A stretch of DNA of 61,300 bases from Glycomyces buryatensis (GTDB lineage Bacteria > Actinomycetota > Actinomycetes > Mycobacteriales > Micromonosporaceae): NCBI RefSeq assembly GCF_004912275.1, contig NZ_STGY01000061.1, positions 1 to 61,300 on the forward strand, in the 5' to 3' direction. The notes beneath the pieces were generated by a model, which did no database searches, was not told the DNA's origin, and worked only from the letters and a program-made list of their open reading frames with translations. Below, one piece after another: positions 24,632-33,243 of this stretch. A program made the translations under genes and the position numbers. Within the stretch, counting starts at the first letter, position 1, and each line of letters starts with the position of its first letter.

Positions 24632-27034
24632 ATGAGACCCGGAAATTCAGTGAACCTCAACTACATCCGCAACGACTTCCTGGGGAACAAGGGCGTGAGC
24701 TTCGCCCTCCTCATCGTCCTGGTCCTGAGCGCATTTCTCATGGCGACCGGCGCGATGGTCATGGAGCGCCTGTTCGGAGCGGTCGATCAGCTCTTCGAAG
24801 AAGCCCGGCCGTCGCACTTCCTGCAGATGCACAAGGGCGAGTACGACTTGGAGGCATTGGAGCGGTTCGCTTCGCAGCACCCCGAGATCGAAGCCTGGCA
24901 CGTCCAGCAGATGGTCGGATTCGACGGCAAGACGCTGCGATGGGAACGCCCCTCCGACGGTGAATCCGGCGACCTCTCCCAGAGCCTGGTCGACAACCTC
25001 TTCGTGACGCCGAACCGGGAATTCGATCTTCTGGTCGAGAAGGACGGCACGGTCCCCGAACCGGCCGTGGGCGAGGTGTACGTGCCGGTGTCGGTCCAGC
25101 AGTCGCAGGATTTGCGGATCGGCGACCGACTGGAGCTGAGTTCGGGAGGCACCGTCCTGGAGTTCCAGGTCGCGGGCTTCGTGCGCGATGCGCAGATGGG
25201 CGCCTCGCTCGCCGAGTCGACCCGGTTCCTGGTCTCCGAGACCGACTTCACGGACGTGGAGGCGATGGACGGAGGCAGGCCCGAGATCATCGTCGGGTAC
25301 CGCCTCGATGACGAATCCGCGGTGCCGGACTTCCAGCGCGCCTACGAATCCGATGCGGCCCTGCCGCAGCAGGGGCAGGCGGTGACGATCCAGATCATCC
25401 GCCTCGTCAACGCGTTCAGCGACGGACCGGTCGCGCTCGCGCTGGTGTTCTCGAGCCTGCTGCTCATCACCATCGCGCTGCTGAACGCGCGGTTCGTGAT
25501 TCGCGGGACGCTGGAGGACGAGGTCCGCGAGATCGGCGCGATGAAGGCGATCGGCCTGTCCGACAAGGCGATCATGGGCCTGTACATGTCGAAGTACCGG
25601 GCCTTGGCCTTGTTCGCGTGCCTCATCGGCGGGTTGCTCGCCGTCGTCGCGACGAACCTGCTGACGCAGTCGGTACAGGCGAACTACCCCGAGGCGCCGC
25701 CGAGTCCGGCGACGTTCCTGGTGCCGGTGGGGGCGCTGCTGGTCGTGTACTCGGTGGTGGTGGTCATCTGCCGCCGGGTGCTGGGCAGGATCCGCAAGAT
25801 CGAGGTCGTCGGTTCGCTCGTCCACGGCACCACGCAAAGTGAGAAGCAGACGGTCCGCCGCGCGAGGCGCGAGGCGCGGACGGTGCGGAGGACCAGTCTG
25901 ACCACGTACCGCGGCGGGAACGTCTCCCGGCGTCTGGCAGTGCTGGACCTGCGTCTCGAAGCGGGGCAGTGGATGCTGATCCCCTTCGTGTTCTTCCTCG
26001 CCTCGGTCCTCATGACCCTGCCGCTGAACCTGTTCACCACCTTCGACAGCCCCAGGTTCGTCACCTATCTCGGCGTCCCCGAGACCGACGTCCGCGCCGA
26101 CGTGGCGTTCACGGACGACGCCGACGCGATCCGGGAGGCGATGGTCGCGGACATGGCCGAGGACGACCGGATCAGTGGGACGCAGACCTTCGCCAATGTC
26201 GAGTACCAGATCGAGGGCGAGGTGGGCTGGGAGGGCCTCGGAGTCGAGATCGGCGACTACGGCTCCAACTCGGTCCGGTACGTCGACGGCGAGCGGCCCG
26301 CGGAGGGCGAGATCGCCATGTCCCTGCTGAACGCCGAGAAGTACGGTCTGGGGACCGGCGACGAGTTGACGCTGCGCCGCGGCGAGGAACTGACGACCGC
26401 CGTCGTCTCTGGCGTCTACCAGGACCTCACCTCGGGAGGTCTGACCGCCAAGATGCAGGGCGAGGTCCCCGGCGGCGCCGATGCCTACGTGGTCTACGCG
26501 GACACCGTCGGCGGGGCCGATGCCGCGGCGATCGCGTCGGAGTACGGCGACCGCTTCCAGAGCGCCGACGTGGTCCCCATGCGCGAGTACGTCCGGCAGA
26601 CCATGGCGTACGTGACCGACGCGTTCAAGCGGGCGGCCGTGCTGGCGTTCGTGTTCGGTGTCGGAGTCGCGCTGCTCATCACCTGCCTGTTCTTGAAACT
26701 GCGATTGGCCAGTGACCGCCCGAAGATGGGCATGCTCGCCGCGATCGGCTTCTCGACCGGCGAGATCATCGCGCAGGTCCGGTGGAAGACGCTCCTGGCC
26801 GCAGGTCTCGGGACCGGGATCGGCCTCGCGTTCGCGGCCGTCCTCGGCGGACCGTTCGTCGGCGCCCTGATCTCGATGGCGGGGCTCGGCATCTCCAACC
26901 TCGCGTTCATTCCCAACCCCTGGCTCACCTATGTCGCCTACCCGCTCGTCCTGATAGCCGCGGGTTACCTCGGCGCGCTGCTCCTCACCGCCCGCTTGCG
27001 CGGCGCTGACAAGAGCATGTGGATCCGAGGCTAG
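24632..27034 (+). CDS. ABC transporter permease with two FtsX-like domains
   Basis: 800 residues. ATG at 24632 has GGAG 7 nt upstream; the open frame further upstream (from 24428) runs through the operator and is rejected. There is one N-terminal helix (FALLIVLVLSAFLMATGAM) and a ~230-residue extracellular part. A first FtsX core of three helices follows (LVFSSLLLITIALL, LALFACLIGGLLAVVATNLL, LVPVGALLVVYSVVVVI). A fourth helix and a second extracellular domain lead to the final FtsX core. This is the MacB/LolCE-type mechanotransmission or export superfamily, with 8 helices in the duplicated arrangement. The ATPase is encoded 17 nt downstream. It probably pumps or releases a lipophilic compound or antimicrobial peptide under the divergent two-component system. 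Confidence 0.88.
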   Translation: MRPGNSVNLNYIRNDFLGNKGVSFALLIVLVLSAFLMATGAMVMERLFGAVDQLFEEARPSHFLQMHKGEYDLEALERFASQHPEIEAWHVQQMVGFDGKTLRWERPSDGESGDLSQSLVDNLFVTPNREFDLLVEKDGTVPEPAVGEVYVPVSVQQSQDLRIGDRLELSSGGTVLEFQVAGFVRDAQMGASLAESTRFLVSETDFTDVEAMDGGRPEIIVGYRLDDESAVPDFQRAYESDAALPQQGQAVTIQIIRLVNAFSDGPVALALVFSSLLLITIALLNARFVIRGTLEDEVREIGAMKAIGLSDKAIMGLYMSKYRALALFACLIGGLLAVVATNLLTQSVQANYPEAPPSPATFLVPVGALLVVYSVVVVICRRVLGRIRKIEVVGSLVHGTTQSEKQTVRRARREARTVRRTSLTTYRGGNVSRRLAVLDLRLEAGQWMLIPFVFFLASVLMTLPLNLFTTFDSPRFVTYLGVPETDVRADVAFTDDADAIREAMVADMAEDDRISGTQTFANVEYQIEGEVGWEGLGVEIGDYGSNSVRYVDGERPAEGEIAMSLLNAEKYGLGTGDELTLRRGEELTTAVVSGVYQDLTSGGLTAKMQGEVPGGADAYVVYADTVGGADAAAIASEYGDRFQSADVVPMREYVRQTMAYVTDAFKRAAVLAFVFGVGVALLITCLFLKLRLASDRPKMGMLAAIGFSTGEIIAQVRWKTLLAAGLGTGIGLAFAAVLGGPFVGALISMAGLGISNLAFIPNPWLTYVAYPLVLIAAGYLGALLLTARLRGADKSMWIRG

Positions 27035-27051
27035 AGAAGAGGAGTACGACC

Positions 27052-27822
27052 ATGTCCCACACACACAATGTCATCCTGGAATGCACCGACCTCTCCAAGA
27101 CGTTCTACTCGACTGAACCGCCCACCGACGTTCTGGACGGCATCGACCTGACGGTCGGCGACGGCGAGTTCCTCGTCGTCATGGGCGCCTCCGGGTCGGG
27201 GAAGTCGACGATGCTCTACAACATCAGCGGCATGGACCGGCCCACCGGCGGCCGTGTCGCGCTCGGGGGCAAGGAGATCACGTCGCTGACCGATGCCGAG
27301 ATGAGCCGAGTCAGGCTCACCGGCATGGGGTTCATCTTCCAGCAGGCGTACTTCCTGAAGAACCTCAATATCCAGGACAACATCCTGCTCCCCGCGCTGA
27401 AGGCCACACCGAAAGACCGGACCGGTGCGGTCAAGCGGGTCGACGATCTGATGGAGCGCTTCGGCATCGCCCACATCAAGCGGCACGGCATCACGCAGAT
27501 CTCCGGCGGGCAGCTCCAGCGCGCCTCGATCTGCCGGGCGCTCGCCACCGAACCCGCGATCCTCTTCGCCGACGAGCCCACCGGGGCGCTGAACAGCACC
27601 ATGACCGCCGAGGTGATGGACGCCCTGACGTCCGTCCACCGTGCCGGCACCACCATCGTCCTGGTCACGCACGATCCCGCCTGCGCGGCTCGGGGCGACC
27701 GGGTGGTCTATCTGCGCGACGGCCAGATCCTCGACTCCCACGCGATGGGCGCCTGGACCGAGGAGGGGGCTGAGCGGCGCGAGGACGACATCTTCGCCTG
27801 GCTCGCGAAGAAGGGGTTCTGA
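27052..27822 (+). CDS. ABC transporter ATP-binding protein
   Basis: 256 residues. ATG at 27052 follows GAGGAG. Walker A VMGASGSGKSTML (about 47-59), Q-loop FQQAYFL, signature ISGGQLQRASICRAL, Walker B ILFADEPTGALNS and switch His in VTHD are all intact. It is of the MacB/LolD family (short, no TM). It pairs with the FtsX-type permease encoded immediately upstream to power the transporter. The C-terminal tail (AERREDDIFAWLAKKGF) is slightly extended. A terminator hairpin follows 12 bp after the stop. Confidence 0.94.
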   Translation: MSHTHNVILECTDLSKTFYSTEPPTDVLDGIDLTVGDGEFLVVMGASGSGKSTMLYNISGMDRPTGGRVALGGKEITSLTDAEMSRVRLTGMGFIFQQAYFLKNLNIQDNILLPALKATPKDRTGAVKRVDDLMERFGIAHIKRHGITQISGGQLQRASICRALATEPAILFADEPTGALNSTMTAEVMDALTSVHRAGTTIVLVTHDPACAARGDRVVYLRDGQILDSHAMGAWTEEGAERREDDIFAWLAKKGF

Positions 27823-27834
27823 GGGAGGAACGCC

Positions 27835-27871
27835 GGGCCGCCCGGGGGAGTTCCCCCCCTCCGGGCGGCCC
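27835..27871 (+). terminator. Terminator after the ABC transporter operon
   Basis: The stem GGGCCGCCCGG (27835-27845) pairs with CCGGGCGGCCC (27861-27871). It is GC-rich, without a T-run, as is common in this host. Confidence 0.75.
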
Positions 27872-27896
27872 GCCCCGACGTCTCCGGGGCATCGAA

Positions 27897-27931
27897 CGAA
27901 ACCGCTGTGTACGAGGTGCGCGGCGGTTTCG
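27897..27931. other. Hairpin spanning the left border of direct-repeat copy 1
   Basis: CGAAACCGC (27897-27905) pairs with GCGGTTTCG (27923-27931). The right arm lies inside the direct repeat that starts at 27913. In copy 2 (35127) the left arm is missing, replaced by TnpB-like sequence. This suggests copy 1 keeps the native left flank. Confidence 0.5.
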
Positions 27932-28255
27932 TGCTTTCCGGGATCACGTCCCGCCCGTCACACTGTGAGCGCCGGTGACAGCCCGCCAGGGGCCGCGACA
28001 GGATGGGGACAGTCCGGTGACAGGGCGTTGGGCGATTGTTGTCGCAGCGAAGAAAACCAGACGACAACCCGTCGGCGACGAACCAGCAGGAGCACACCAC
28101 CATGGCTACTTTCAACACCCCCGGGCCGATCTCGGCCACGGTCGACATCATCCTCGGAGACATCCGCTTCAATGCCACCGGCCGCGCCGACACCGTGGTC
28201 GAGGTCCACCCGATCGACCCGTCACGGCAGCTGGACGTCGAGGCCGCCGCCGACC
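27913..28255 (+). repeat. Direct repeat copy 1 (left border of accessory island)
   Basis: About 340 bp nearly identical to 35127-35453, with small indels (GTC versus GTCGTC; a longer spacer before the ribosome site here). It covers the upstream region and first ~50 codons of the DUF4097 gene. The two copies enclose a ~7-kb accessory segment. Confidence 0.9.
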
Positions 28256-28263
28256 GCCGTTAG
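28102..28263 (+). pseudogene. Truncated 5' copy of the DUF4097 gene
   Basis: It begins MATFNTPGPISATVDIILGD and is almost identical to the first 50 residues of the complete gene at 35305. It breaks off after VEAAAD and ends two codons later (RR, TAG at 28261). The promoter-proximal region and ribosome site (AGGAG) are duplicated with it, so the fragment may still be transcribed, yet a 53-residue piece of a repetitive beta fold is unlikely to work. It marks the left junction of the inserted segment. Confidence 0.85.
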
Positions 28264-28655
28264 CGGGCATGTCCCTGATCCGACCCCGCAGCCGCTGATA
28301 GGGCTCGAGCTCTGATGCGCGATGGTTTTAGGTGTCCCACTCGGGGCACTGCACAGGCTTGTATGGGTCTTCAGCTCGCGCAGGCCTTTTTGTGTGAATG
28401 GTGGGGTTTCGAGTCGGCCTTTGCGGCGGAGTATCGCCAGTTGACCTGGACATGTTATCGTCGCCCTCAGCTGGCGCACGTTGGAAGGTGGATGATGACG
28501 GAGTCCTCCGAAGCATCGAGGCAGGTGACCTCCGCCGCGTTCACCCAACTCAGTGAGGGCATGCGAGGATCCCTTCCTCAAGGTTCTAGAACCGGACAGT
28601 TGCTGCAGGCTGCCTCTAGCCCACCTTGCGACATCTGATGGAGACCGCAGACGCC
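28264..28655. other. Junction and leader region before the AAA ATPase gene
   Basis: 392 bp of lower-GC sequence. Apart from a possible 41-codon minus-strand frame (next entry) and the leader of the AAA gene, I see no gene. It probably contains the promoter of the defence pair. Confidence 0.35.
28328..28453 (-). CDS. Possible small protein divergent from the AAA ATPase gene
   Basis: A 41-residue frame from ATG at 28453 (GAGGG 10 nt upstream) to TAA at 28328. It is basic and ends QCPEWDT. There is no recognisable domain and one cysteine only. It is listed because it is divergent from a defence-type gene and has a ribosome site; it could equally be chance. Confidence 0.2.
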   Translation of the reverse strand: MSRSTGDTPPQRPTRNPTIHTKRPARAEDPYKPVQCPEWDT

Positions 28656-29903
28656 ATGTGGCCAAGAATCTCGATCAGCCGGGTTCGCATCGAGAACTTT
28701 AGATCGATTCGAGCCTGCGATGTCGAGCTGGGTTCACTGAATGTACTGGTCGGGCCGAACGCTGCGGGCAAGTCCAACTTCATGGATGCAATCCGATTCA
28801 CCTCTGATGCCTTGTCGTACTCGCTCACCGATGCCATTCAGCGGCGGGGAGGCCTGCGGCAGATCCTCCATATGGCGCCTGGCTCCGGCGGATCCAATGC
28901 GGCCGCAATGTCGATTGGACTTCATCTTCATCGTCCTGAATCTGGTGACGCGCCCGCAGGGGACGCTCGCTACGAGTTCGCCGTTGGGAGTGATTCCACT
29001 GGCAGGGCCGCGGTGCTGTCCGAGCGTTTCGAAGGGTTCGGCAGCTGGGAAGACGCTGGGATCGCCAGAAGAGACGACGCGGCGGCCTTCGGCGATCGCG
29101 GCGTTGCCGAACTCCCCCTCGGGTTCGAGCTAGATCCCGGCAGCCTGGCCCTGAATCAATATGCGGGCACCGATCCAAGACGTGCGGTAGTGGACTTCTT
29201 CAAATCCGCCAGCTTCTACGACTTGCACATGTCCGCGTTGCGCGGCATTGATGACAGCGACCCGGCAATGCGTCCCGACAGGCTTGGGCCGCATGGTGAG
29301 CATCTGGGCCATATTCTCGGCCGCATCGCCGAACTCGATCCCGATGCGAAGGAGACGCTCGACGCGTACCTCTCCGCGATGATCCCGAATGCGATCGGCT
29401 TGGACCAGCGTTCAGAGTTGGACGGGACGGTCTCCGCAGTCGAGGGCCGCTTCGCCGCTAAATCAGGGGACACCGAGCTGAAGGTGCAGCGGTGGGCGCT
29501 CTCCGAGGGCACCCTTCGACTGGGCGGCATTCTCGCCGCATTGCTGCAACCTCACGTGTTCGATGGGGCCATTCCGTTCATAGGCATCGAGGAGCCGGAG
29601 AAGGCTCTGCATCCACCCAAACTGGGTCTGCTCTACGAAATCCTGGCGGCGGCATCGCAGAACACTCAGGTAATGGTCACTACCCAGAGCCCAGATCTAT
29701 TGGACAACAAGGAAGCCAGACCTGAACACATCCTCGCCGTGGAGAACATCGACGCGGCGACGGTGGTCGGCCCACTGGACGAGGTCGGATGCAGTCTCTT
29801 CAACGACAAGATCCTGACCCTGACCGAACTTCTGCGAGTCGGTTCCATGCACCCCGCGCGTGTGAATCCGGAGACCGAGGGTCCCGACGGGGAGCCCGCA
29901 TGA
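28656..29903 (+). CDS. OLD-like AAA (AAA_21) ATPase, first gene of a two-gene defence pair
   Basis: About 415 residues. ATG at 28656 has GGAG 12 nt upstream; ATG at 28638 is possible. The N-terminus RVRIENFRSIRACDVELG and Walker A LVGPNAAGKSNFMDAI are typical of SMC/RecF-like AAA_15/21 ATPases. The signature-like segment is LSEGTLRLGGILAALL. Walker B IGIEEPEKALHP precedes a switch region (VMVTTQSPDLLDN). There is no nuclease domain fused in this chain. The stop overlaps the start of the DUF4276 gene (ATGA). This matches known ATPase plus TOPRIM-like partner systems (OLD, AbiL/RloB-like, PARIS-like) in which the ATPase senses phage and the partner acts as nuclease. GC content and codon use are looser than in the flanks, consistent with transfer. 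Confidence 0.85.
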   Translation: MWPRISISRVRIENFRSIRACDVELGSLNVLVGPNAAGKSNFMDAIRFTSDALSYSLTDAIQRRGGLRQILHMAPGSGGSNAAAMSIGLHLHRPESGDAPAGDARYEFAVGSDSTGRAAVLSERFEGFGSWEDAGIARRDDAAAFGDRGVAELPLGFELDPGSLALNQYAGTDPRRAVVDFFKSASFYDLHMSALRGIDDSDPAMRPDRLGPHGEHLGHILGRIAELDPDAKETLDAYLSAMIPNAIGLDQRSELDGTVSAVEGRFAAKSGDTELKVQRWALSEGTLRLGGILAALLQPHVFDGAIPFIGIEEPEKALHPPKLGLLYEILAAASQNTQVMVTTQSPDLLDNKEARPEHILAVENIDAATVVGPLDEVGCSLFNDKILTLTELLRVGSMHPARVNPETEGPDGEPA

Positions 29904-30490
29904 CAGTCCCCGTGATCGCACCGATCGTCGAAGGCCACGGGGAAAGGGAAGCAGTGCAGGCACTCCTGGCGCGGCTGCTGCCCTGGTTGGACGATCAGCG
30001 GTATGTCCATGTACATCCGCCCAACCGTAAGCCCCGCGATCTGCTGCTCAAGAGCCACGGCCTTGCCGCAGCGCTTCGCGAGGCGATGACGCTCCGCCCG
30101 CTTCCGAGCGGAGTGCTGATCATGATCGACGCAGACGACGAATGCCCGATGACCTTGGCGGAACACCTTCGCGACCTTGCCAAAGTAGTACATCCCGACG
30201 CACCGAGTTTCGTGGTCATCCCAAATCGCGAGTTCGAGGCCTGGTTCCTCGCAGCGGCATCCTCATTCGCGGGCAAGTTCGGGCTGCCCGAGGACCTCCG
30301 CCCACCGCCCGACCCCGAGGCGATCCGCGACGCCAAGGGCTGGTTCACCAAGCGGATGCCAAGGGGCCGACCGTACAAGCCAGCCGTTCACCAGAAGCAG
30401 TTCGCCAAGCTCCTCGACCTCGATGCCGCCCGGGGGAGCTCGCGGTCATTCCGCAAACTCTGCTCCGACCTCGAACGCATTTTGACTTGA
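29900..30490 (+). CDS. DUF4276 protein, TOPRIM-like putative effector nuclease
   Basis: 196 residues. The N-terminal motif VIAPIVEGHGEREAV carries the TOPRIM glutamate (EGxxE), and VLIMIDADDECPMTL about 75 residues later supplies the DxD pair. Together these are the metal-binding residues expected of a TOPRIM-type nuclease. The family hallmark NREFEAWFLA is near residue 113. The C-terminal KQFAKLLDLDAARGSSRSF is the usual DUF4276 tail. It is encoded with a 4-nt overlap after the AAA ATPase, so the two are made together. The predicted role is the toxic arm of an abortive-infection-type system; this rests on family context, not on anything shown here. Confidence 0.85.
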   Translation: MTVPVIAPIVEGHGEREAVQALLARLLPWLDDQRYVHVHPPNRKPRDLLLKSHGLAAALREAMTLRPLPSGVLIMIDADDECPMTLAEHLRDLAKVVHPDAPSFVVIPNREFEAWFLAAASSFAGKFGLPEDLRPPPDPEAIRDAKGWFTKRMPRGRPYKPAVHQKQFAKLLDLDAARGSSRSFRKLCSDLERILT

Positions 30491-30525
30491 TCCCGCTCGA
30501 CCTCCCTCCTGTCGAACGTGGGCCG

Positions 30526-30837
30526 TCACCACTGAGACTGCGATCCGTCCCGGGCCGCCTCTCGCAACCGTCCGATGTGCTTGCCGAGGTTCCTGATCTG
30601 TATCGAACTGGCGCCGAAGGCGGCGGCGAGCAGTGGGCGGACGGCTTCGAATTCGGTCAGCGCCTCGTCAAGGTGTCCGATGGCCGCGAGCATCTGGGCG
30701 ATGACGAAACGGGACTCGCGGACCTTGGCTTCTTCCTCCTCGTCCCCTCCAGGGACGGCGTTCTGCACATCGAACCGCAGATGCGGCAGTGCCTTCTCGA
30801 ATCCGAGATCGAGTGTTAGGGCGTCCTCGCCGATGAG
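30526..30837 (-). pseudogene. TPR-like C-terminal gene remnant
   Basis: On the minus strand a frame reads LLIGEDALTLDLGFEKALPH, then VRESRFVIAQMLAAIGHLDEALTEFEAVRPLLAAAFG and ends at 30526. This looks like the last TPR units of an actinobacterial STAND or kinase-type TPR protein. No start or upstream domain is present, so it is probably a decayed fragment within the island. Confidence 0.4.
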
Positions 30838-30999
30838 GAGCTGGGTTGGGCGCTCGGACTCGATCCAGCGCTCACGCCGTTACATGCGGAACTCCATGTC
30901 CGCCTTCCAGCCGAAATCGCTTTCGATCCCGCCTTCGATTCCGAGCGGGCCAAGGTCTTCGCCGAGCATATGACCCGCGCGATCTCGTTCTTGTTGTAG
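30820..30999 (+). pseudogene. Unidentified C-terminal gene fragment before the NACHT gene
   Basis: The plus frame between TAG at 30817 and TAG at 30997 reads DEELGWALGLDPALTPLHAE, then FDPAFDSERAKVFAEHMTRA and ends ISFLL. The composition is protein-like but it has no start codon. It overlaps the minus-strand TPR-like remnant slightly. It is probably the stump of a gene lost by deletion next to the NACHT gene. Confidence 0.3.
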
Positions 31000-31041
31000 C
31001 CCTTCGGGAGGTGGCTCGAACAGTCGAAACCGGCCGCGCGG

Positions 31042-33099
31042 TTGGCACTGATCGCGGCCGGGTCGATCACTTCCGTGGTGATGCTCGGCCTGCTCTACGT
31101 CGTCCCCAAAGCCGTTGCGTTCCTGGTCGGCGCGCTCGCATTCGTGATCATCTGGGGGATCGAGTACGTACGGTACCTCAACGTACCGGCGGCGCCGAAG
31201 GTGTCTGAATCAGAGCAAATGGAGCGCATGGCTGACAAACTGTCACAGCAGGTGAGGAACGCGGCCCTTCAGGAGTTGTCAGTGCAATGCGTTGCGGACA
31301 GATCCGAGTTGGCCATCGATTGGAGCTCGACAGGCACGAGTGTGGCGTCGAAGCCGAAAATTGAGACCCTGTTGCTATCTCCCCCAAGGCGACTGGTGAT
31401 AATCGGCCCTCCTGGATCTGGTAAGACGGTGATGGCCATGAACCTGGCGATCGCATTGCAGGACCCTGCCACCGGATCCAATATCGATGATCGTGTCGCG
31501 GTTCTGTTCTCGATGGCCGACTGGGTTCCGAGGAAATCAGGCCTTGCCGACTGGATGGTCAAACAACTTCGGCAGAACTATCGGATGAGCCGTCAGGATG
31601 CCGTATGGCTGATGCAGAATCACCGGATCATGCCGTTGCTCGACGGTTTGGATGAGATCTCGAGCAACATTGACGCCGCCGTCGAAGGCATAGAGGATTA
31701 CCTTGCCGATGGTGGTCCCATAGTGGTCACTTCGCGGGAACCTGAGCTTCAGAAGGCGATGGAGAAGACCGGCCCGCTCAAATCGGCCGTCGCGGTTGAA
31801 CTGCGACCGCTGACGATCGAGAGATCGCTCGGGTACTTGGACCCGCGATGTGAGCCCCGATGGCGTGAGGTTCGCGCGGCGGTCGCTGAAGGGGGCCACG
31901 AGCCACTGACTGAGGCGCTATCGCTTCCTCTGACGGTGGGCCTGATGCGCGAGGTCTATCGAGGAACCGCCTCCCGGCCGGAAGAATTGGTGCGGATGAG
32001 CACCCTTTCAGAAATCCAAGATCGGCTCCACAGCGAGTTTGCTCGCAGTGTCTTCCGGCATCAGCGCGAAGACTCGATGGGTCCCGATACGGGTGTTGAT
32101 CGTGATTTCCGTAGCGGTCGTCGACGAAGGCGTGTGAACCTTGATCCGGGCGATGTCCAACGGTGGTTGAAGTTCTTGGCCGTCTGGCTCGAAGGAATGA
32201 GAGCGAGTGAGATTGCCTTGGGGCGACTGCCGGGGAGTCTCCGGCTTCGGTATCGGGTTCGAGGCCGCCTGGTAGTCGGCGCGATGACCTCGATTATGTG
32301 GACACTGACGTTCCTGCCGCTTTTCACTCCTCCGACGAGTTTGACCGACCTGGTATTCCTGGTCGGCACTGGCATCGCTGTCGGGAGTCTCATAGGGTCA
32401 TTGGCGATACCTGGCCCGAAGAGTAAGAAACGCATGAATCTGGAACGAATCGGGTTCGCCAGTGGACGAAAGTTCCTTCGCCGATCGGCTTTCAGCCTCG
32501 TGGCCGGTTTCGCGGCCGCGGGGTTCATAGCCGGCATGACTATCATGCTTGCCCGAGTTCTCTCCGAGGTCCTGGATACTCGCTATACGACGTCTGATGG
32601 CACCCTGATCGAATCCGATGTCGAGATCAACGTGGTGATCGACGCGTCATTTTATAGAGGCGTCGCAGTATTCGGACTGATGATGACATTGGTGTACTTG
32701 GCTTTCTGGTCCGCTGCCCCGCGGAAGGAACCACGCGCGGAGAATCCTCGTGCAGCGCTCAAGGCAGACCGAAACGCACTGCTGGTGCGCATTCTGGCCA
32801 TCGTAGGGTTGATGGGTTCGTTTTTCTCCCTTAGCGGGGGGTGGTACCTGGCGATCGTGATGGCTTTTTGGACGTCAGTGCTGCTGGCGCAGACTTCCAC
32901 ATGGTGGAACTTTCGCATAGCGAACGCGATATTGGCCATTGAAGGCGAATTGCCGTGGGACCTGCTCGGAGCTCTCGAGGAATGCCATCGGCGACGCCTC
33001 CTTCGCCAGGATGGGGCAGCGTACAGGTTTCGGCATGCGGAATTCCAGTCATTCCTGCTGCGTTCGGCTCGCGCTGGAATGGACTCGCCCGGACGATGA
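31042..33099 (+). CDS. Membrane-associated NACHT-type NTPase (STAND)
   Basis: 685 residues from TTG at 31042; the frame is closed upstream by TAG at 30997 and no better start exists. N-terminal hydrophobic helices (SVVMLGLLYVVPKAVAFLVG) precede a NACHT NTPase: Walker A VIIGPPGSGKTVMAMNLA (near 121), Walker B IMPLLDGLDEISS (near 198) and sensor IVVTSREPE. The C-terminal third has about five further membrane helices. It ends in a conserved tail (LPWDLLGALEECHRRRLLRQDG, then YRFRHAEFQ) seen in actinobacterial NACHT membrane proteins. NACHT proteins work as signal-responsive switches, several in phage defence. Its place beside the AAA/DUF4276 pair supports a defence role, with membrane disruption as one possible output; that part is inference. 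Confidence 0.85.
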   Translation: MALIAAGSITSVVMLGLLYVVPKAVAFLVGALAFVIIWGIEYVRYLNVPAAPKVSESEQMERMADKLSQQVRNAALQELSVQCVADRSELAIDWSSTGTSVASKPKIETLLLSPPRRLVIIGPPGSGKTVMAMNLAIALQDPATGSNIDDRVAVLFSMADWVPRKSGLADWMVKQLRQNYRMSRQDAVWLMQNHRIMPLLDGLDEISSNIDAAVEGIEDYLADGGPIVVTSREPELQKAMEKTGPLKSAVAVELRPLTIERSLGYLDPRCEPRWREVRAAVAEGGHEPLTEALSLPLTVGLMREVYRGTASRPEELVRMSTLSEIQDRLHSEFARSVFRHQREDSMGPDTGVDRDFRSGRRRRRVNLDPGDVQRWLKFLAVWLEGMRASEIALGRLPGSLRLRYRVRGRLVVGAMTSIMWTLTFLPLFTPPTSLTDLVFLVGTGIAVGSLIGSLAIPGPKSKKRMNLERIGFASGRKFLRRSAFSLVAGFAAAGFIAGMTIMLARVLSEVLDTRYTTSDGTLIESDVEINVVIDASFYRGVAVFGLMMTLVYLAFWSAAPRKEPRAENPRAALKADRNALLVRILAIVGLMGSFFSLSGGWYLAIVMAFWTSVLLAQTSTWWNFRIANAILAIEGELPWDLLGALEECHRRRLLRQDGAAYRFRHAEFQSFLLRSARAGMDSPGR

Positions 33100-33243
33100 A
33101 CACCGATCCCCACTGACCTTGCTATTTTCCGGTTCTCGATCGACAGGCAGCGCCGTGATCCCGGGACCAGCCGCCGGCAAGGAGCGTGCCGCCGAATGCT
33201 CTAGTTCTGTCGCGGACCGGCTTGGCGGCAGAGAATCAGAGGC

